From positions 40,719,551 through 40,783,550 of the forward strand of contig OX123186.2 of the NCBI GenBank assembly GCA_944739405.2: a stretch of DNA of 64,000 nt. Reading direction: 5' to 3'. Positions within the stretch are counted from its first letter, which is position 1. Each line of letters opens with the position of its first letter. Of this stretch, positions 41,801-54,902 are shown one piece after another. The notes below the pieces were generated by a model that was not told where the DNA came from, searched no databases, and was given only the letters and a program-made list of their open reading frames with translations. The DNA comes from Euclidia mi. Lineage: Eukaryota > Arthropoda > Insecta > Lepidoptera > Erebidae. The position numbers and the translations under genes were made by a program.

Positions 41801-44800
41801 TTAAACGTAAATAAACCTAAGGTAAACTGTTTATTAAATATTGTGGATAAGCCACAATATTTAATACACAGTTTACCTAATCCTCTTATAAAAAATTCTT
41901 TCTAGGTTAAAGATATAACATTCCTCGAAGCAAAGTCGTTACACTAAACGAGTAACAACTTGTGATAACGTGAGAACTTCAGAACGATAAGCTAACGATT
42001 GTTAATGTAAAACTGATGATTCTAAGGGCTAGCGCATACCTACATACAATTTTTAATTGAACAACTATTTTGTTGTGTATCATATGTCTTAGAGAATATA
42101 TTGAAGCGCACATACTGTCAACTCGATAGTTGCTCGACAAAGTCAAAAATGATTTTGATTTAAAAGTTGGACAACTATGGATCAAGCGCTCAATTTATAT
42201 TGCATTGTAGAAACAAAGCAAACGAGATTTAATCGGGTAAACTAACATAACTAATAGAGTAATCTTATAAAAAATAAAATATAATAGCCTTTAACCCATA
42301 TCAAAATTATCTGCTCAAAACTAAATACATTTATAAAAGGACGAAAACATTTTGGTTCATACTTTTACCTTCACAGAATTAAATTGAATATCAAAAATTT
42401 GTTCGAAGTACATTTTCACAAAATAAATTCGAAATTCTGCAAAATATATTTTACAAAGACAAGGAAACTCTAATAAGTAGGAGTCATGGCTGTTAATATC
42501 ACTACACTTTAAGTAAACCTTGCACGAATTATTAAATTGTTTGGAGAAATCAATCCAAGTTTCTTTCTTCTTCTTTCATCTTTCCATGCCATTCTTGGCG
42601 ATGACAAAAAACGAACAAGGAAAATACACGAGCAAATAGTATATATGGGAAGAGATGGAAAACTTGAGATCAAATACTAAAACGTCTGTTCAGCGTGTAT
42701 AGTAGGCCAAATCCTACTATTGACTCTTTGCCTGTATACATTGCAACTGCAACAAACCTGCAGTTATGTTACTAAAAGAGTTTGCCACACACCTACATAG
42801 TCATATATATTTTATCCGAGAACTTTAATGAGAATCTGTAAAATACATTGTTTTTCTTACAACTCTTGTAAAATAAACTAAAATAGACTTTCAAAATATA
42901 CTGTGTAAGATAAAACTTGGCCTTATTGCATGACATATCCAAAGTCACACATTGTAGGTTTAGTACTAATTTGTGTACAAATATGTTAACTGTATTTAAG
43001 CTTACGTTAACTTGGAAATTACCCATTTCAATTGTGAATATAATAGCGACATGTAATCTTCCTTTGTATTCAAGGGAGGCTGAGTCTTACTATTAGATAA
43101 TCTTAAACTACGGCGGTGTTAACATGAATAACTTTGTAGAGTGGTATATCGACTTATGTTTCCCCGAGTTACGTTGAACAAGGCAAGCAATATTTCTTTA
43201 GTACTATACACATCACATTTTGTTGCTTAGGTACATAGCAAAGCGGTGGAAGTTATCTGTGCACCCTTTGATTTTTTATTTTATTTTTTATTATAAAACA
43301 AGAACTATTTTAGCACAATAAACCTTGCCTATTTTTAAGGCGCTATGGAGCATCAGTTCACTTTGTAGTGTCTAAAAGGTTTCGTCTCCTCCAGTAATTC
43401 CCACCTTTATTGATAATCAAAGCCTGCACTAGATATAAATTCGGCATCACAGGGAACTTTACAAATATTTAAACAACGGACACAAAGTACAATCAGGTCC
43501 GAAACAAGAATGTATCGATCACACAAAATATCACGCACACAAATATCGAAATAGAACAATCGGCATAATGACAAACGGTGATTTGGCCGCTTAAACCACT
43601 ACATTCTTCTAGTCGAACTTGGTTCACATATTGGTAATAATCTAGTTATCCATGAACAGCAAGGCAAGAATAGTACTGTATCAACGAATAGTACCTATAG
43701 TAAATTTATAATTAAAGACCATACATTAAATACAAGACCTCGTTTTACGTTATTTGACTAACAAGCCTGGATGTTACGTATTCCGCTTAGGTACTCCAGG
43801 GTATTATGCTTACGCTACCGTGCCACTCGGACCACAGACAACGCGGGCGACGATTGGGTCAGATTCTGACCCAAATGAACGGCGCGTATTACGTGCGCGT
43901 ACTTGGTTTCTGTAGGTAAAAATTCAATGGTATTCTTGTTTACTAACAATTTACTGACACCCTGTTCTTTTTTTGATTATTTTTTGTTATCATCTATTTT
44001 TATATGTGTTACTAACAATGCCTAGTACTAACTTTCTTTGTACATTTTTTATGGACGAAAGTCTGAAATAAAGATTATTATTATATTATAATATTCTACT
44101 GTTGTAAGCCCGTATAAGTTTTGCACAATAGGCATACAAACCTAAACTGGATTAGTTAACTAGTGATATAAAGTAATACACGAAGCCAGAACAATTTGGG
44201 TTTATCTTTGAAAACTTATCCTTGTCAGCAGCTTGGTACAGGTTGAATTAGTTATAACGTTGTGTAACAATTTCTATTTCGATTATTGCTATAACATAAA
44301 GGATGAATTATATAAAAGGCAGAATATTCGGGACGAGTTTGTAATCATTGTGACGTGTGGAGATTGTGAAATCCGTTCTATTTTAAATTCTACGTGTTTC
44401 AGGGCTTCTGATAGGGTTAAAATCTGGATCAAGTTAGTCAATCATGAGCAAACCATTTTGATTATAAAACACAACTAGCTTGCAATTATTTGTAAGGCTT
44501 TGTATAGAATTCAATCCATAAAGGCAAATGCTACAAATATCACAAACATTTTTATTTTGGTCCCTCATTTGAAATCATTTTGTCACATCTGCAGAGACAC
44601 AAAAGATAAATTTATTTACTGCTATCACATTTTTAAAATGAATGTGTACCTTAAATAATAAAAAACTATTGTCCACTTCACCTAAGTAAGAAGAACAACG
44701 AACTTTAAGTACAATTTGTCAACACTCATATGAATGCCTGCAAATTACGTAGTGTTTACGTAATTTACAATGTTAGCTCACAATACTAAAGTTCAAATTG

Positions 44801-45392
44801 GATGCTCGATAACCTGAATTGTAAGTTATCCCAATATAATAGTAGTACAAAAACGTGTTTTGTTTAAAAAATCCGTAGACTCTGTTTAACGTACAGACCA
44901 AATTACCGCACCCGCCAAAAGCCTTGGCATCTAACTTATTTAATCTCTGGTAGCCTTCATCCCATGTTCAATATTTATTTTGCCTCGGGCCACGTTTACT
45001 CTGAACCGAGTTTCTTTGCTATTTTGATCACAATATAGTCCCATGTAACGATAATCACAATATTAATATTTTTTGTATATTTTATGCAGTGCCTATTAAA
45101 ATGGCCTTTGATTAAATTTACGTGTTGAAAATTGGAATGAATATTTTTGTTGCTGCCGGTTATAATTATCTCAAGCTCATGTTATAATTTGATGAAACAA
45201 AAACCCTTTTAATATTATTAATTCGAAAGTTTCTTTGATAGAGTATCAATATAAGTACAAATCGCCCTTGTAATGAAAGAAAATAATGCTTTTTTTATTT
45301 GGGAAAGCAAACAGTGACAGCAATACATATTGACAACAAAGAGTAATGTTTATAAGGTGCTGACAATTGTGTCAACAACACCGTTTACCGCA
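38813..45392. other. AT-rich stretch without recognisable genes
   Basis: Frames are under 85 codons and lack domain-like sequence. Local items: a G-run (about 40070-40080), a near-perfect hairpin (41820-41878), a GC-richer patch (43800-43900) with GGGTCAGATTCTGACCC, and a LINE-tail-like end near 44040-44085 (TTTATGGACGAAAGTCTGAA, ATAAAGATTATTATTA). No tRNA or conserved-exon signature found. Confidence 0.5.
41820..41878. repeat. Hairpin with 27-bp arms, one mismatch, 5-nt loop
   Basis: The arm AGGTAAACTGTTTATTAAAT with ATTGTGG pairs with CCACAATATTTAATACACAG with TTTACCT around ATAAG. Confidence 0.9.
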
Positions 45393-46143
45393 GCTTACAT
45401 ATAATATTTTTAAGCGTTAATAAACTTGATATAAAACTATGTTAGGAGCTTCATGATATTACATTAAGGCGCTAGGACGAATTACATATAATATTTTTTT
45501 AAAGCGTTAATAAACATGATAAAAACTACTGTTAGGAGCTTCATGATATTACATTTAAAGGCGCTAGGACGAATTACATAATATAATATTTTTTTAAGCG
45601 TTAATCTTCTTTCTCTTCTTTCTCTTAGCGTTATCCCAGTTTCAAACTGGGGTCCGCTTACTAGTCTAACCGGATTTGGCTGAATATTAGCTTTTCCACA
45701 GAGCGACTGCTTGTCTGACCTCCACAACCCGAAGGGATAGCGATATTCCATGGTTTAGACTAGTGTCAGTTTATTTAGAAGGTACTGACGCCCTGTAACG
45801 ACTGTCAAAGATCTTCATGACAACCGGGACCGACGGCTTAACGTGCTCTCCGAGGCACGGGACAAGCGATAATTAACAATTCAATACGCACATAACTCCG
45901 AAAAGTCATTGGTGCGCGCCGTGGATTCGAACCCGATATCCTCTGCATGGCAGTCTGTTGGTATATCCACTCGGCTATCGCTGTCGCGTTAATAAACATG
46001 ATAAAAACTGTGTTAGGAGCCTCATGATATTACATTTCAAGGCGCTAGGACGTATTACATATAATAATTTTTTAAGCGTTAACAAATATGATAAAACTAT
46101 GTTAGTAGCTTTATGATATTACATTTAAAGGTGCTAGGACGAA
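45393..46143. repeat. Tandem array, about 91-bp units, 4 copies
   Basis: The landmark GCGTTAATAAAC recurs at 45414, 45504, 45598 (interrupted), 45986 and 46076, spacings 90, 94 and 90 outside the insertion. Units share ATGATATTACATTTAAAGGC and GCGCTAGGACGAATTACATA. A SINE splits the third unit. Confidence 0.85.
45598..45993 (-). mobile_element. tRNA-derived SINE family B, full copy in tandem array
   Basis: The element, about 45606-45985, is flanked by GCGTTAAT at 45598-45605 and 45986-45993. On the minus strand it begins CGACAGCGATAGCCGAGTGG (A-box-like), with B box GGTTCGAATCC. It continues through the CGGCTTAACGTGC (plus) and TAGTCTAACC blocks and ends in an (AAGA)n-type tail (45606-45627 as CTTCTTTCTC on plus). 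Confidence 0.8.
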
Positions 46144-46195
46144 TCGCCGCAATGTCTACCGAGTTGAAATTGATATTATTAGAATTAACTATACG

Positions 46196-46895
46196 TTATA
46201 GTGGACAACGTTTACCTGTATTAGTACGACAGCGAGCTGTTGCAAATAGCTTACAAGGGTTACGGCAATACGTCCTAGTAGGTATTCTATAACAGATTTG
46301 ACTAACTAGAGAGGGACAATCATATCTATTATTACATATGTCGTAGAGCAACATTGATTCGAGCAGTTTACGTCTATTTTCAAGTGTTAAAATATTATAT
46401 TTATCTAGTAGTTGTTCGTATGACAGGTAATTATGGTAACATTTGTAGTGTACAGTACGCATAAACTTTTTCTGAACGGACTCCAGTTCTTGCCTGTATT
46501 TTTCATAGAAAGGATTCCAAATTGGCACAGCATATTCTAACTGGGACCTTACCAAGGCTTTGTAGAGATGGAGAAAAGTAGTTGGCCTTGTAAATTTTGT
46601 GGAGGATCTCATAATGAACCCGTGCATCTTGTACGCCTTAGTTATTATAGTATCGATATGCATATCTAAGTGTAACTTGCTATCCAATGTGACGCCTAGA
46701 TCTCTTATTGACTGGACAGTTTCTATTTGCACATCACACAGTCTATATTTAAATTTAAATATTTGTACCTTTTTAGTGAAAGTTATCGCTTTGCATTTAT
46801 TTATGTTTAAATCAAATTTATTATTCATGTTTCAATTCAGTTGCAGAAACAAGTTGAGAAACTTACTTAAGTCTCAAAAAGAGCAGCACCATGGC
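46196..46895 (-). pseudogene. LINE fragment, RT thumb and C-terminal domain
   Basis: The open frame 46828-46196 reads NKFDLNINKCKAITFTKK, IRDLGVTLDSKLHLDMHID, KAYKMHGFIMRSSTKFT, LYKALVRSQLEYAVPIWNPF, LESVQKKFMRTVHYK and LTLENRRKLLESMLLYDI, typical of the region after YADD in Jockey-like LINEs. YADD itself is missing; the fragment is truncated near 46895. It abuts the 91-bp array on its 3' side. Clade unresolved. Confidence 0.75.
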
Positions 46896-47525
46896 TAATT
46901 GTCAATAGCGGGTACTCAGTGAGAGTGCAGAACAAGAATGTACCGCGCCGAATTCCTAGCTCCATACACACTGTTTACAACTTCTCGCCATATCAGCCTA
47001 TGTGTATACAGAAGCGAAGTAATTAAAATAATCATAATCGGTGCGCCAAATTTCACCTAAATTTTCAACTCCGATGATTGGAAATCCAAAAATGTTCTTC
47101 CTAACAATCACAATTCCTAACTCTCTGTCTCTAATGTTCATAATTCCGAAGCATTCAACTTTATAATGTCAGCAGCAATAAACATCTATTAAACTTTTAT
47201 TTGAGTTCCTATATTTTTTCAACATAACCATCTTTTACACTATTATTCAAAGTCATATCATATTTGTTTAGATTCATTTTTATTCATAATTATATACATT
47301 AATTTTGCACAACTTTATTTTCACATTACATGTATAACATACTCGTATGTATAAGAATATTATAGTACCATGGTAGGTATAAGCAGTTAAATACATGTTT
47401 ACATATAGGTACACATTTCAATTAAATTAGTTTAATATTAGCGGCTATAGCTTTCAAATAATCACTTTTATTGGTGTATTTTGCTTTCTAGAAACAAATC
47501 GGTCCTATTCAGAATTATTGGTTTA
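46896..47525. other. AT-rich spacer, nothing recognised
   Basis: No frames or repeats of note. Confidence 0.5.
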
Positions 47526-47640
47526 GGTTAGGTTAGAACTGTGACCAACTACGCGCGAGCCGAGCGAGCGAAGCGAGCGGTGCCGCGGCAGCGGCCGACG
47601 AGCGCTACCTCGAAATTGGTCGCGACAGTTTTCTAGCTTT
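47526..47640. repeat. GC-rich interspersed-repeat fragment
   Basis: GCGCGAGCCGAGCGAGCGAA, GCGAGCGGTGCCGCGGCAGC and GGCCGACGAGCGC form an abrupt GC island next to GGTTAGGTTAG, followed by a T-run. It resembles a repeat seen in moth genomes; not coding. Confidence 0.5.
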
Positions 47641-47725
47641 TTTTTTCATAGTGCCCCCAAGACGACAGTCTAACCCACTTGGTAAATGTTTTTTACTGAG
47701 TATAAGTGAAAATTTTTATTTTTAT

Positions 47726-47968
47726 AGTCTCACGCCTGTATCCCCGAAGGGGTAGGCAGAAGTGTAAATATTACACCCACATTTCGCCATGAATTTTTAG
47801 GTCCCACGTAATAGGGGGCGAGCCTATTGCCGTTACCGGGCACGTCACCAGACTCCAGGCTGCTACTGAGTATTCGGAAAAACCCAGTAACACTTTTGCC
47901 CGACCCGGGAATCGAACTCGGGACCTCCGATCAGCAGTCGCATACGCTATCCACTGGACCACGGAGTG
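47726..47968 (-). mobile_element. tRNA-derived SINE family A, full copy
   Basis: On the minus strand the head ACTCCGTGGTCCAGTGGATA with B box AGTTCGATTCC is followed by the body (CAGTAGCAGCCTGGAGTCTG, GGCTCGCCCCC, TACGTGGGACC) and the tail CTGCCTACCCCTTCGGGG...CAGGCGTGAG. Direct repeats of GTGAAAAT (about 47707 and 47970) are a possible target duplication. Confidence 0.8.
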
Positions 47969-48310
47969 AGTGAAAATATTATGATAATTATGTTTAGGGA
48001 TAAAAGTGTTATGATAAAAACAGTAGGAGTTTAAATATATTTCGATTAATGATATTATTAATTAAAATTTTCGGAAACATGAGTGTTATGAACATCACCG
48101 GTTGCACTACAAATAGTATGAATGAAAAATTTAGGATGAAAAATTTTAGGAAGAGTGATCATTCGGATTACAAATCGTTAGGAAGAACAATTTCGGGTAA
48201 ACAATTTTTAGGTGAGCCAATATGGACCCAATCATAATCAATAGAACCTCGTATATAAATGTTATCAAATATGAAATGCCCCCGCTAATCTTCATTCATA
48301 TAGGCAGACT

Positions 48311-48339
48311 GAGTGAGAGAGTAAGGCACTCTCTCACTC
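48311..48339. repeat. Perfect hairpin, 12-bp arms, 5-nt loop
   Basis: GAGTGAGAGAGT and ACTCTCTCACTC pair around AAGGC. Confidence 0.9.
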
Positions 48340-50399
48340 CGTTACCGCCGATTCACTCCGTTTCATAAGACAGACGGCTTAAAGCTGCGAACGTAAATGT
48401 AAAGTTGTGACTACGATGTGGGCTTTATTAAACATTTAAACAAATAATTGTGGCAACCTGTCTGCTGGCTTAGGCTGACATGCTTATGCATGCACTTTCT
48501 GATGGCGTGGAGGCATAGTGATACAGATTGTGCTGGCTCCCTCAATCAAGGTTGAGCCGTACGATGGCTGTTGAATGCGGGCCATCAGTGGGCTGAGTCA
48601 GTCTAAAACGTCTGACGATCTGCATTGTACTCGCATACTAAACCCATCTCATGTCTGGACTTTAAAAAAATAAGAAAAGATGAAAGAAATTGAAGTAACA
48701 AAAAAAGCAATGACTCTGAGTTTGTTTCGGCCTTTCTTCTCAAGAAGTCATTTAACTAGGAAAAACCGACATCATCTAGAATAGGGTTTTGACTTGTATA
48801 AGTGTTGTAAACAATCGAAATGCAGATATAAATATGTCTTTATGTCTTTAACGGGGAGAAGAAAATTTAGGCTTCTGTCGTTTGCTTCTAACTTAATTAA
48901 TTATTATGTCTAGTTCATTGGCATTTGAGGTGGCGAATACTGATGAATTTGTAGTATTATATGTAATGCAACAAAAAAACACAACATATTTTACGTGACA
49001 AAATATGTATTTTTTTAAATGATGATAGATAAGGTCCAAGAGACCTTTTAAAAAAAGTGTATACTTTCACCGCATTTCACGAAAAAATATTTTTTGTTCC
49101 CTTGGTTAACTAATTGTTAATTCCGTGTTTTAAAAACTAATTAGATAAAGGCGCCCGATAATTAACGTTAAATATAAAGCGTAATTTTGTGAATCGAAAA
49201 TCTGTGTAAACCAATATTAATTAAGTTTTAATATTAACGGGAAGTAAAAAATTGTTGCCGAAATTTTTCAATAAAATTATTTGAACATAATTTTAACCAA
49301 AATTTAATGATAAAAAATATGTTCTGGAATACATAATCAGCAATAATAAACAAAGTTAATTAACAGAATTACCGTCTACAAACACCGTATCTCTCCAGCG
49401 TCTGGATAATTAGAGTGTAATAATTGAAGCGTGGTGCATTGGTGGTGGCATCTCCATATCATTATAATGAGAACTAGTGTTTAACTCACTTCAAACGACC
49501 TTCGTTAGTGAGATCGTGAACGAAATTAATGATCTACGGTTGTTCGTACCTTCATCGGTATACTGCGGTCTAATTATGTTTCTGTCACTGAATGTAGCCG
49601 CAATCTTGAGACGGGCACAGACATGTTACGAGATATTAAAACAGATAATTTGTTTTACAATCGTTAAAACAAAAAATCCTTAATTCAGTGGAAAATATTT
49701 ACACCTGACTTTTTAGCGTATTTACTTTTTTTGTACTAATTTTGTTATAACTTGTAATAATATGCAAATGACATCCAAAATAAAATGTTAGCATATTTTT
49801 GCTAATAAATACAAACACATGTTTTCAAAAGTACTGCTATCACCATAATTTTGGCAATAAAAATCGTAATAGCGATTTACATAGTTACCATTATAACCGT
49901 CCATTATTACCAGCCATTCGCGATTTTTGGTATATTTTCACGTGTACCCAAAAATTCGTGACATTTTACCAGTATTTTCGATTCGCTGAATGTAGACAGC
50001 TGCCGTTGATAACGTATGCTTGCAATTTTGGATATGAACTGTTCGCTACCTCGCAAAAAATATCCTGGAACCAAATAGTTTACTGCGTATGCGAAATACA
50101 ATAACTAATTAACCTTTAGATGAGACGCAATAGATGGAATAAATAAGGCGGGAATAATAAAAAAAACATGCTATAAGCAAGCTATTCATGTCTAAGATAC
50201 GTCGATTACTTACTTGCTGTTGTGATGAAAAAAGCAGTTATAGGTTAAATAGTACAGGCGAAGTCTTATTTAGTTGCACATTAATTAAGTGCTAAAAGTT
50301 ATGTATTTATAAATAACGTTTATCTACTATCCGTAATTTCATTAGGTACTAGAATCCCCTCACTAAAACTAGTTTTAAGTATCTTAGCAACTACACAGA

Positions 50400-50447
50400 A
50401 ATTCCGAAGGTATGTAATTTAAGAGTTACATACCTACCTTCGGAATT
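50400..50447. repeat. Hairpin with a 4-nt arm asymmetry
   Basis: ATTCCGAAGGTATGTAA pairs with TTACATACCTACCTTCGGAA plus T, where the right arm has an extra TACC copy; the loop is about 9 nt. Confidence 0.8.
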
Positions 50448-50893
50448 CGCGCTTATCAGAAAATTACTTAACCAACCCTGCCAAATTGGCTAATCGTTAG
50501 AAGGGTAAGATTAGGCAAAAGGTTTTGTCCACCTTCAAGCAAGGATTTGTTCACCAGAAAAAACACTACATCCCTTCAAGTTTTCCCGCCTTAAAGTTCC
50601 TGCAACAGGCATTTTCCCTTTTTTTTTCTTTTATACAGAATCTTTCTTATATTATAAACATTTATGAGTCAACTAAAGAGATACTGTCTTCAAGTTATGA
50701 TCTAGTTTTAGTATATTCTTATCCTTGAAATCTCTATAGCTACCGTTTTCCCGAAAATGAAAGGAAAATGTCTTGGTTTTAAGCAAAGCAGGATGATGAT
50801 GAAAACATTGAGAAATGAAGATTAAAAAATCTAGATTTTGCAAGGCATTCTCAAATATAAAATAGTAATATTATTTACTCGTATTTAATTATA

Positions 50894-51202
50894 AAACCAG
50901 CCAAGTGTGAGTTGGACTAAGGAGGAAGGACGTAGGGTTCCGTGCCTTCCATGCGTTATCTAAAGAAACGGCAAAAAATAATTTTATTATGTCTGTTGTA
51001 TGGGAGCCCTCCAAAATATCAATTTATTATATTTTTAGATCTTTTGTTATGGCGGTACATCGTTTGTGAAAATTTCAACTGTCTAACTCTACTGTACAGC
51101 CAGATGACAGACGGACAGACAGATACGACGACAGACTGATGGACCGACAGCCGAGTCTAAGTAATAGGGTCCCGTTTACCCTTTGAACGCGGAACCCTAA
51201 AA
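50894..51202 (-). mobile_element. Lepidopteran ACGGAACCCT-type repeat, short copy
   Basis: The left end CCAGCCAAGTGTGAGTTGGA, TAGGGTTCCGTGCC inside, GTATGGGAGCCCTCC, a GACAGACGGACAGACAGA block and the right end TAATAGGGTCCCGTTTACCC, CGCGGAACCCTAAAAA match the full-length form of this common moth repeat. It has the same termini as the expanded copy at 11232-14521 and no tandem array. Confidence 0.75.
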
Positions 51203-51597
51203 AATAACGCTTTGAATGTATCTAACGATTTTCAACGAATTTGAACTATTTAAATTGCTGTATTCAAATATATCCGTCGCCGGTCCTTCGTTTTAATGTT
51301 ATGTGAGAGAAGACTTCAGAATGGAAGTTTGCTTATCCAAAACGAATAGTAAGAAGGCTGTCTGAGTGGAATACTCTCCACCTTTATTTTAAAACCTCGC
51401 GACAATATGTATTAGTGGTGTTCCGTGTTCTCATATATGGTACTTTGGTGATTACGTGGCCTGAGGATGTATCTTGTACGTGCTTACTTTATTAAGGATT
51501 CATCATAGCTGCTCAGCTAGATTTACTTTATAATATGGATCAAAAGCCTTAATTTGCTAGATCTTAGTATCTATTTCATTTGTCTTTCCATTAAAGC
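51203..51597. other. Spacer, nothing recognised
   Basis: AT-rich sequence between the interspersed repeat and the poly(A) end of LINE 4. Confidence 0.5.
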
Positions 51598-51879
51598 TTT
51601 ATTTATTTATTTAAACTTTATGCACATAAATTGTACAAAGGCGGACTTAATGCCGTAGGCATTATCTACCAGTCAACTTTTGGGTGATGCAGAGATACAA
51701 GTAATAGGTGCAATTCATAAATTTTCATTGAATCTTAGACAGAAATCTAATTAATACATATATACATACATTAATATAGTACTTACATACCTTATCTATG
51801 TACATATATGTATATAATACAAAATACTTTACATATATACAATATAACTATATACATACAAAATAAATAGACGATAATC

Positions 51880-54800
51880 CTACGATGATTCAGTTTGTGC
51901 GTCTATGAAAGTCTGGCGAACTCTGGTTTTAAATGTGAAACGGCTAGTCGACATCCTGATATCGAGAGGGAGAGCATTCCAGAGAAGGATAGATTGAATG
52001 TTAAACGAAGAATGTACAAGGCTAGAAGTGTGAGAAGGACAAAGGAGAAGAAGGTTATTTGAGGAACGAAGATTTTTCTCATGTATATTACAAAGAAATT
52101 GAAAGTGAGGAGTTAAATACGCAGGAGCATGTGGGGAGTGCAATAAAGAAAAGAGAGTACACAAAGTACGTAAGCTACGCCGTTGACGAATGGGTAACCA
52201 TCGTAACTTTAATCGGTGCTCTGTAATATGATCATATTTGCGGAGATTTAAAACGAATCTAATGCAATTATTGTTGAGCTGATCTGCATTAAGATCGAGG
52301 TAGCACACATCACCATAGTCGATTATAGGAAATATAATGTACTAACGTTGTCTTAGTCTTCACCGGCAGAAAGTTCTTCAGCCGATAGAGCGACCGTAAG
52401 GCACCAGTTACTTTACTACTGACGTTCGCTACCTGGGTGTGCCAATCAAGCTTGCTGTCAATATATAAACCAAGATTCTTGACGCTAGAACTAAACGGGA
52501 TAATTTGCTTATCAAACATGACGGCTGGTAGTGCCTGCAGGTCAACCCTGTTTAATATACGGGAACTGCCAACTAGAATGGCCTGACATTTATCAGGATT
52601 CACAGCCAATCCAAACCGTTTCGACCAATCCTTGATTGCATTGAAATCTTGGTTTATTGCTCCTATTGCAGAATGTAGATTTTCCACGTTGGATTGTGTG
52701 TAAAGCTGCAGATCATTGGCATACAGATGGTACGCACAATTAAGTTCATGAGTAAGGAGATTAATAAATAATGAGAAAAAAAGAGGAGAAAGTATTCCGC
52801 CTTGAGGAACACCAGAGTTCAAGTCACACCAGATTGATGAGGTTTCATCAATCCGTACTGACTGCTGGCGTCCTCGAAGATAAGATGAGAACCATTCCAG
52901 TGCCATAGGTGAGATCATGAGGTAGGAAAGAATTGAAACAAGGAAGTCGTGATTGGCGTTGTTGAAGGCGTTTGAGAAGTCCACCAAGATCAAAAGTGTA
53001 AACTTGGTTTCCTCAAACCCCGCTCTCACATCGCCAGTGACCTTGAGCAATGCGGAGAGAGTACTATGTCCAGGTCTGAATCCAGATTGAAGTGGAGAAA
53101 GGATATTGTTATGGTAAACGAACCCGGACAACTAGGCCGGAAATTTGTCAGCAGAGTGGGATTGTAAATTTTAGGTAAAAGGCACATAGGCTTTACGCTA
53201 TAGGTGGGGAAATTTACCTGTGCCGAGGGAAAGTTCAGGATATGGGTAATTATAGGCAGGATTTGATCAAGGATAAATAACATCGCAAACCACGGCTTTG
53301 GACTTAATGGATAGGATAGTTTTTTTGATCTCACCAGATGATAGAGGAGAAAAAGAGAAAGAGTTAATGTTCGGACGAGGTATACCGTCCAAGTAGGCCA
53401 TGGTTTGACACTTGGTTTGGTCGTCTAAAGTGAGAGTGGTAGAAAAATGACGATTAATGTCATCCAAACCAATACTCACCGGTAGAACTACTTGGCCGTG
53501 AGGTTTACCAATACCCAGTGATCTTAAAAACTGCCATACATTGGCAGGGGATGAATTAGTAATGTTTTCGTGAATATGTCGGCGTTTAGTGTTGCTTACC
53601 ATCTGATTGCACCTGTTCCTTGCTATCTTGAAGAGAGACCAATTGTCTTCACACCGATCCTTTTTATACTTTCGAAAAGCTCGGTCTCTGCGTCGCATTG
53701 CCATCTGAATACCCTCCGTCATCCAAGGTGCAGGTGGACGCTTCAATTTGACCTTTCTAATGGGAGCATGCACATCGAATAACCTCTTAACCGTTTTTTT
53801 TTTTATTAAAAAGAACGTATCAAAATGACTTCACGCTGCCTGATGGTAAGCTGACAGTGAAGTCCTATTGGGAAGGCCATCATCCCCAATTGCTGGTTAA
53901 GCAATGTGACATGACGGCCCTCACTTTGACGGCCTTGAGAGATGCTTTTTCATGCCCCGTGTTGTTGAACAAGTCTACTTTGTCGTCGATAGTGATGGCC
54001 GATCTCAACGGTTTCCAGACGATTTTTGCAGCATCCAACCTCAATTTTTCAACTTCCATGCGCCCAAAACAACGCAAGTACAGAACTTTAGGTCGGTTTA
54101 GGAGGCTTCAGGACATACGAGAGAAAGACAAGGTCATGACGGGAGAAGCCAGGAGCCGGATGTTGACCGTGAAGGTGGACTAAGGTAGGATTAGAAGTGA
54201 GGATTAAGTCTAACCAGGTGTCCTCCCCGTTAGAGTTGTGGTGAGTGGCATTGAGAGGTAAAACGTGGAGGCTGGCAGACTCGATGATGTGGGTGAGTCT
54301 GAGGGAGCGAGATGAAAGATGGGACAGAAGGTCAGTGTTGAAATCGCCCATGATGATATGACGTGCGTACTCAGAACCCAGCGATTCTAAAACCGATTCC
54401 AAATCAGTGAATAATTGACAGAAAGAGGACAGTATACTACTCCAAGAACCAATTTAGTTCCCCTGACCCAAACCTCTAGGAAAAGATGTTCCGCAGAAGT
54501 AGAGTTTTGAGAGGAAGAAGTAAGAATTTTGAAGGATAGATTGCTACGGAGGTAAACAGCAACGCCTCCGCCTCGCCTGTCATTCCGGTCGTTCCGGATT
54601 AAGACAAAACCAGAAAGAGGGTATAAGGTAGAAAGGAGATGAGGTTTGAGCCAGCTCTCAGAGATCAGGATGGCATGAACGTTGATGACGGTAAATGTAG
54701 CTAAGAGTTCGTTATGATGACTTGGCACACTTTGTGCATTAATATGACACACATTTAATAAGCTATTAGCTTTCAGATTAAACTTCTCGTGTAGTATGTA

Positions 54801-54902
54801 ACGTAGGGACTGGTTATTATTAAGTGAACAGAAGCTATCATCGGCAGATAAATCATCTGAATCATTCGTTGATAAAAAAGAATCATCATCGGAAATAGAC
54901 AT
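51880..54902 (-). pseudogene. LINE 4 ORF2, endonuclease plus reverse transcriptase
   Basis: The N-terminus (54902-54387) has an acidic leader, then LNVCHINAQSVPSHHNELLA, ISESWLKP (catalytic Glu) and RNDRRGGGVAVYLRS. The second endonuclease frame (54402-54088) has IIMGDFNTDLL and GFSRHDLVFLSYV (His motif). The linker (53773-53267) reads VKLKRPPAPWMTEGIQMAMR and DINRHFSTTLTLD. RT (53131-52310) has LQSGFRPGHSTLSALL, LVDFSNAFNNANHDFL (motif A), SGVPQGGILSPLFFSLFIN (motif B) and YHLYANDLQLY, where the first Asp of YADD is Asn. The C-terminal domain is 52308-51880 (LRWLPIRQRRSLRT). At least four frameshifts, one repeat insertion and the motif-C substitution make it inactive. Confidence 0.85.
53795..53956 (+). 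mobile_element. 160-bp repeat, copy 2, inserted in LINE 4
   Basis: A T-run and TTATTAAAAAGAACGTATC start, GACTTCACGCTGCCTGATGG inside, GAGAGATGCTTTTTCATGCC at the end. It is flanked by CCGT at 53791-53794 and 53957-53960. LINE 4 reads NNT joined to VKRLFD when it is removed. Non-autonomous; class not determined. Confidence 0.75.

Larger units (their letters stand above)
47969..50893. other. AT-rich stretch, no gene recognised
   Basis: A 12-bp-arm hairpin lies at 48311-48339. 48430-48665 is a GC-richer patch (TGGCTCCCTCAATCAAGGTT) of unknown nature. AAAAACCGACATCAT at 48763 resembles the fold-back repeat ends. A hairpin with 17-bp arms and a 4-nt asymmetry lies at 50400-50447. Confidence 0.45.

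Noticed and set aside
44233..44478. 81-codon ORF
   Set aside because: AT-driven codon use, no recognisable motif, no splice or polyadenylation context.
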